Shown: positions 59,969 through 64,000 of the stretch, in pieces
Layout: every line of letters starts with the position of its first letter
Numbering within the stretch: the stretch's first letter is position 1
Source: Desulfacinum infernum DSM 9756
GTDB lineage: Bacteria > Desulfobacterota > Syntrophobacteria > Syntrophobacterales > DSM-9756
Assembly: GCF_900129305.1 (NCBI RefSeq)
Contig: NZ_FQVB01000019.1
Span: 1-64,000 of the forward strand
DNA: 64,000 nucleotides
Direction: 5' to 3'
Made by a program: the position numbers and the translations under genes
Notes under the pieces: model-generated
Told to the model about the DNA's origin: nothing
Databases searched by the model: none
The model's input: the letters and a program-made list of their open reading frames with translations, nothing else

Positions 59969-60876
59969 GCGTTCGGCAGATGATCCAAAAAGCGGTGCAA
60001 CCGCGACCGGGCTTCCTCGCTCAGAACGGGGGCCGCCGTCAAGTATCCCATGGCATGGAGCATCCCCGCAAGGGTATCGGTCGGATGGGGGGGTAGGATC
60101 CGCAGGCATTCCTGCAGAATCCCCATGGCTTCCATGTAGGTGTCCATGTTTTCAGCGCGGGCGCTCAGGCTTTTTCTTTCCAGGAGAGCGGCCCAGACGG
60201 GGGCCGTGACGTTGGACGAAGCGGACACGACGCCGGTGGTACTGGGATAGTCCAAAAAGCCGGCCTCGTCGCCGTCCAGAAGGCAAAAGTCCCTACGTCT
60301 CACCACGGCCTTGGCGTAGTTCAGGGAGCGCCGGAGCGATCCGTGCTGGATGAGTGCGATGAGGCGCGGGTTTTCCGCCAGCTGTTTCAATACGCTGGTC
60401 CGAAGATTCACGTGGCTTGTCCACGTCTTGAAGGGGCGCACCCGGTCCGGATCGTTTTCCAGGGCAAAGGGACGCCTCGTCAGGGAGGCCAGCTGGTGGA
60501 GCACGTCCGGCAGACCGCGGTTGCTATGGTAAGCCAGAGGCGTGTCGAGCCAGACCACCTGGTCGTACTGATCGGTGGATTTCAGTTTTTGGTCCAGCCG
60601 CTGCAGGTGGGAAGCGGTTTCTTGGCGGTCCTTGCCGGTGATGCGCACGAGCAGGGGGCGGTCGGCGGGCAACAGCCCGAGGATTTTTTCCATGACTTCC
60701 AGATCCAGAGGTTGCAAGCAGGGGCCGCACCGCACCGGATCCCAAAAGGGCGGATCGATGACAAACCCGTCCGCATAGGGGGCGAGAGAACCCAGGAACG
60801 CTCTCCACCGGATCGCTTCCCAGTCTTTCGGGATAAAGAGTCGGCAAAGAAGTCCCCGGATTTGGCAGCCGGCCAT
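59950..60876 (-). CDS. Dihydrodipicolinate synthase-like protein without the catalytic lysine
   Basis: The 308-aa protein aligns by eye with DapA-family TIM-barrel aldolases: TPLAYHSNRGLPDVL in place of TPYYNKPTxEGL, LIALIQHGSLRRS in place of the Schiff-base region IxGIKEATGxxxR, and LLDGDEAGFLDYPSTTGVVSASSNV in place of LSGDDxxxLxxxxxGxxGVISVTANV. The active Lys position is Gln and the active Tyr is lost, so ordinary class I aldolase chemistry is not expected. AGGGGGG lies 3 bases before the ATG. It lies between kdsD (9 bases) and the M48 protease (19-base overlap). Its role is unknown. Confidence 0.75.
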   Translation of the reverse strand: MAGCQIRGLLCRLFIPKDWEAIRWRAFLGSLAPYADGFVIDPPFWDPVRCGPCLQPLDLEVMEKILGLLPADRPLLVRITGKDRQETASHLQRLDQKLKSTDQYDQVVWLDTPLAYHSNRGLPDVLHQLASLTRRPFALENDPDRVRPFKTWTSHVNLRTSVLKQLAENPRLIALIQHGSLRRSLNYAKAVVRRRDFCLLDGDEAGFLDYPSTTGVVSASSNVTAPVWAALLERKSLSARAENMDTYMEAMGILQECLRILPPHPTDTLAGMLHAMGYLTAAPVLSEEARSRLHRFLDHLPNACIHNC

Positions 60877-60885
60877 GGTCCCCCC

Positions 60886-61917
60886 TCAGGTGGAAAAGCG
60901 GATGCGTCCCTTTCCCAGCAGGTCGTGCAGGTGCAGGATCCCCAGGATACGGTTGTGGGCGTCGGTGACGGGCAGTACGGTGACCAGGTGTTTTTCCATG
61001 ATCTCGATGGCCTCTCCCACCTTGATGTCGGGTGGGATCGTTCTCGGCGATCGCGTCATGACGTCCCCCACAGTCCTTCCGTCCAGGGTGCCCAAATTCT
61101 CGATGGCCCGTCGAAGATCTCCGTCCGTCAGGATGCCCACGAGCGCCCCCGCGCCGTCGGCGACCAGAGTGGCCCCCAGTCCTTTCCTGGATATATGTCG
61201 CACCGCGTCGATCAGGGTACATTGGGGATTGACCACGGGGACGGCATCCCCGCAGCGCATGAGATCCGAGACGCGGGCCTGGAGTTGGCGCCCCAATTGA
61301 CCTCCGGGGTGGAACCGGCGGAAGTCCCGGGCCTTGAAATCGCGCGCTTTGATGAGTGCCACGGCGAGAGCGTCCCCCATGGCGAGCATGGCGGTGGAAC
61401 TGGCCGTGGGAGCCAGCCCCAGGGGGCATGCTTCCCGGGGAACGCCCGTATAGATGGCCAGATCGCTGTGTTCGGCCAAAGTGGAATGGAGGTTGCCCGT
61501 GAAGGCCAGGATCTTTGTTCCCATGGCCCGGAGGCTCGGCAGGATGAAGTTGATTTCGTCCGTCTCGCCGCTGTTGGAAAGGGCCAGAACGATATCCTCC
61601 GGGCGCACCATGCCCAGATCGCCGTGCATGGCTTCCACGGGATGAAGGAAAAGGGCCGGGGTGCCGGTACTGCTGAGGGTGGCGACGATCTTTCGGCCCA
61701 CGATCCCGGATTTTCCCACGCCGGTGACGATCACCCGGCCCTTGGATTCCAGGATCATCTCCACGGCCTGGGCGAACGACTCGTCCACATGTTCGATCAA
61801 GGTGAGAATGCCTTCGGCCTCGATGTGGAGCACATCCTTGGCGATGCGCACCAGATCCTTACGGCTCAACGGGAGAGCCGGCTTGGCCGGTAATTCCTGT
61901 GCAGCTTGTGTTTCCAT
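60886..61917 (-). CDS. kdsD: Arabinose-5-phosphate isomerase (KdsD/KpsF family)
   Basis: Converts ribulose-5-phosphate to arabinose-5-phosphate for KDO in lipopolysaccharide. The 343-aa protein has a SIS domain (VIVTGVGKSGIVGRKIVATLSSTGTPALFLHPVEAMHGDLGMV, LALSNSGETDEI) and two CBS domains (LMRCGDAVPVV, VMTRSPRTIPP). GAGGAATC precedes the ATG. No kdsC, kdsA or lpt genes are nearby. Confidence 0.95.
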   Translation of the reverse strand: METQAAQELPAKPALPLSRKDLVRIAKDVLHIEAEGILTLIEHVDESFAQAVEMILESKGRVIVTGVGKSGIVGRKIVATLSSTGTPALFLHPVEAMHGDLGMVRPEDIVLALSNSGETDEINFILPSLRAMGTKILAFTGNLHSTLAEHSDLAIYTGVPREACPLGLAPTASSTAMLAMGDALAVALIKARDFKARDFRRFHPGGQLGRQLQARVSDLMRCGDAVPVVNPQCTLIDAVRHISRKGLGATLVADGAGALVGILTDGDLRRAIENLGTLDGRTVGDVMTRSPRTIPPDIKVGEAIEIMEKHLVTVLPVTDAHNRILGILHLHDLLGKGRIRFST

Positions 61918-61931
61918 GATTCCTCGATGTC

Positions 61932-63365
61932 CTAAAGGCTTTCAAAGCAGTCTTTTCTAAATTCTTCGGTAAAGGCCACGGGATAGTCTCCGTTGAAGCA
62001 CGCCACGCAATAGGGATGGGCCTCCAGGGGGGCCTGGGCGCCTTGGAGGAGGCCTTCCAGGGAAAGATAGGACAGGGAGTCCAGGCCGATAAAGTCGCGG
62101 ATTTCCTCAACGGAATGTTGGGCGGCGATCAGTTCCCCTTTGGTGGAAAAGTCGATGCCATAAGGGCACGGATGCTTGTGGGGAGGGCAACTCACCACCA
62201 TGTGGACCTCCCGGGCGCCCGCTTCCCGGAGGGTCTTGATCCGGGTTCGGGTGGTGGTTCCCCGGATGATGGAATCTTCCACGATGACGACCCGCTTGCC
62301 TTTCAGGATCTCGCGGACCGGGTTCAGCTTGATGCGCACGCCGAAATCCCGCATGGTCTGGGACGGCTGGATGAACGTGCGTCCCACGTAATGGTTTCGG
62401 ATGACGCCCATTTCCAGCGGGATGCGGGATTCTTCCGCGAATCCCAGGGCCGCGTAGTTCCCCGAATCGGGAAAGGGCATGACGAGATCGGCGTCCGGAT
62501 GGTTTTCCCGGGCCATGAGATGCCCCAGGCGCTTCCGGAATGCGTACACGTTCTGCCCGAAGATGATGCTGTCCGGGCGGGCGAAATAAATAAATTCGAA
62601 GATGCAGTGGGCCGGACGCACCCTCTCGAAAGGCTTGAAGGAACGCAGACCGTTGCGGTCGATGATGACGATCTCGCCCGGTTCCACGTCTCGAATGTAG
62701 GTGGCTTCGATCAGGTCCAGGGCGCAGGTTTCCGAGGACAAGACGTAGGCGCCGTTCAGCTCGCCCAAACAGAGGGGGCGGAACCCCCGGGGGTCCCGGG
62801 CCCCGATGAGCTTGTCCCGGGTGCACATCACAATGGAAAAGGCCCCCTGCACCCGCCCCAGGGCCCGCGCCAGAGCCTCTTCCAGTCCGTAGCCCAGATT
62901 CCGGGCCAGCAGGTGGACGATCACTTCCGTATCCATGGTGGACTGAAAGATGGTCCCTTCCCGTTCCAGTTCCCGTCGAATGGAGGCGGCGTTGACCAGG
63001 TTGCCGTTATGGGCCATGCAATAGTATTCGCCCTTGTGGAGCACCACGAAGGGCTGGGCGTTGGCCAGGCGGGACGCCCCGGTGGTGGAATAGCGCACGT
63101 GGCCGATGGCCAGGTCCCCTTTGAGCTCCTTCAGGGTTTCTTCCTTGAAGACCTCATAGACCAGACCCATGTGCTTGTAATCGTAGATCTGGCAGCCGTC
63201 GGAACTGGTGATCCCGGCGCTTTCCTGTCCGCGGTGCTGGAGTGCGTAGAGTCCGAAGTAGGCCAGCTTGGCGGCTTCCGCATGCCCGTACACTCCGAAG
63301 ACGCCGCACTCTTCTCGTTTGCTGGGCGTGTAGCCTGTTGGGTGGTTGGGAAGGGGTGAGATCAT
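61932..63365 (-). CDS. purF: Amidophosphoribosyltransferase
   Basis: First step of purine synthesis: glutamine plus PRPP to phosphoribosylamine. The 477-aa protein has a propeptide before the nucleophile Cys20 (EECGVFGVYG), the glutaminase domain (LQHRGQESAG, MAHNGNLVNA), the PRPP loop VVIVEDSIIRGTTT, and cysteines (CPPHKHPC region, YCVACFNGDYP) that ligate a [4Fe-4S] cluster in the B. subtilis-type enzyme. GAGGAC precedes the ATG, which overlaps the carB stop (ATGA). Confidence 0.97.
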   Translation of the reverse strand: MISPLPNHPTGYTPSKREECGVFGVYGHAEAAKLAYFGLYALQHRGQESAGITSSDGCQIYDYKHMGLVYEVFKEETLKELKGDLAIGHVRYSTTGASRLANAQPFVVLHKGEYYCMAHNGNLVNAASIRRELEREGTIFQSTMDTEVIVHLLARNLGYGLEEALARALGRVQGAFSIVMCTRDKLIGARDPRGFRPLCLGELNGAYVLSSETCALDLIEATYIRDVEPGEIVIIDRNGLRSFKPFERVRPAHCIFEFIYFARPDSIIFGQNVYAFRKRLGHLMARENHPDADLVMPFPDSGNYAALGFAEESRIPLEMGVIRNHYVGRTFIQPSQTMRDFGVRIKLNPVREILKGKRVVIVEDSIIRGTTTRTRIKTLREAGAREVHMVVSCPPHKHPCPYGIDFSTKGELIAAQHSVEEIRDFIGLDSLSYLSLEGLLQGAQAPLEAHPYCVACFNGDYPVAFTEEFRKDCFESL

Positions 63366-64000
63366 TTTCTGGAGTCCTCGTGATATTCCTGGATCGTTCT
63401 CACGTCCCAGTCTCCGTGCTGCAGTTGCTCCACGGCCTCTGCCATGGCCTTGGCCCCGGCGATGGTCGTGGCATAGGGGATGTTGTAGAGGAGCGTGGTC
63501 CGCCGGATGAGGTAGGCGTCGGAGAAGGTCCGCTTCCCCAACGACGTGTTGATCACCATTTGCACCTGCTTGTTTTTGATGTAGTCCACCACGTGGGGCC
63601 GTCCCTCGCTGAGCTTGAAGACCAGGGTGGACGGGACCCCGTGTTCTTCCAGGAACCGGCAGGTTCCGGCCGTGGCGATGATCTGAAAGCCCATATCCGC
63701 AAATTTCCGGGCCACCTCCACCGCCCTGGGCTTGTCCCGATCGTGGACGCTCACGAAAACCGTTCCGGACCGGGGAAGGTCATAGCCGGAAGCCGCCTGG
63801 GCCTTGGCGTAGGCGATGCCGAAGGTGGAGCCGATGCCCATCACTTCTCCGGTGGATTTCATTTCCGGACCCAGCAGAATATCCACGTTGGGAAACCGCG
63901 AAAAGGGGAAGACCGCTTCCTTGACCGAAAGGTGCTTGGGTTCCACTTCCTCGGTGAATCCCAGTTCGCTAAGTTTGCGGCCCATCATCACCTTGGTGGC
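63362..64000 (-). CDS. carB: Carbamoyl-phosphate synthase large subunit, C-terminal part (cut by window edge)
   Basis: The visible 212 residues are the C-terminus of CarB, continuing beyond the right edge of the window. It shows ATKVMMGRKLSELGF, PNVDILLGPEMKSTGEVMGIG at the end of the second synthetase half, then the MGS-like allosteric domain (TVFVSVHDRDKPRAVEVARKFADMGFQIIATAGT... VQMVINTS). Partial by position only; no frameshift is seen. It is coupled to purF by ATGA overlap, so pyrimidine and purine genes share a transcript. Confidence 0.96.
   Translation of the reverse strand, partial: ATKVMMGRKLSELGFTEEVEPKHLSVKEAVFPFSRFPNVDILLGPEMKSTGEVMGIGSTFGIAYAKAQAASGYDLPRSGTVFVSVHDRDKPRAVEVARKFADMGFQIIATAGTCRFLEEHGVPSTLVFKLSEGRPHVVDYIKNKQVQMVINTSLGKRTFSDAYLIRRTTLLYNIPYATTIAGAKAMAEAVEQLQHGDWDVRTIQEYHEDSRK

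Overview
The window is GC-rich and reads as one uninterrupted stretch of an anaerobic deltaproteobacterial-type chromosome (Desulfobacterota, probably near Syntrophobacteria such as Desulfacinum or Syntrophobacter). The assignment is an inference from gene content: an HndA/HndC-like NADH module leading a nuo operon, a TAXI-TRAP transporter beside Na+-pump decarboxylase subunits, a clostridial/B. subtilis-type PurF, two-component systems of NtrC type, and Mla/KDO genes showing a Gram-negative envelope. There are no rRNA genes, prophages or transposase genes.

Layout. 1-34: last repeat of a CRISPR array whose body lies to the left. 241-2034: NAD malic enzyme, converging on leuA (minus), which sits behind a leucine-rich leader peptide and an intrinsic attenuator; a 43-aa membrane peptide lies just upstream. 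4258-6832: cca and a queuosine-salvage gene, separated by two arrays of 7-bp tandem repeats. 7314-12999 (minus): a cyclic-nucleotide-binding protein, Na+-decarboxylase gamma and beta subunits, and a TAXI-TRAP solute receptor and fused permease. 13327-18595: sensor kinase, sigma54 activator, diguanylate cyclase. 19176-20884: proC and an acetyltransferase. 20910-22697: a promoter, a receiver protein and a receiver-kinase hybrid, directly ahead of the nuo operon.

22860-38361 is a 15-gene complex I locus in the order E-F-A-B-C-D-H-I-J-K-L-M-N-F'-G. F' is a NuoF paralogue that keeps its iron-sulfur domains but lacks the whole FMN/NADH-binding module, and it is placed between nuoN and a formate-dehydrogenase-like nuoG. 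38971-48325 and on to 49013 hold housekeeping genes (trhP-type U32 peptidase, dprA, topA, prepilin peptidase, rsmE, tRNA-Phe, ddl, an HD protein) plus two unrecognised proteins. 49593-50978 is a DnaA-family protein with a changed Walker B motif. 51392-55072 (minus) is an Mla lipid-transport operon. 55235-57572 has ihfA, tRNA-Met, queD and a DUF2333 protein. 58115-64000 (minus) runs carB-purF-kdsD-dapA-like-M48/TPR.

The gaps between operons are filled by dispersed palindromic elements. Four composite elements of about 120 bp each start with GTAG plus a hairpin and end with the inverse, matching the arrangement of REP/BIME elements; a second GTAG class and a third CCCGC-N-GCGGG class also recur. 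Three tandem arrays of different sequence all have a period of exactly 7 bp. The strongest candidates for something undescribed are the flavin-less NuoF paralogue in the nuo operon, the divergent DnaA, the decarboxylase gamma subunit fused to a winged-helix-like tail, the catalytically altered DapA homologue coupled to an M48 protease, and the 7-bp arrays.
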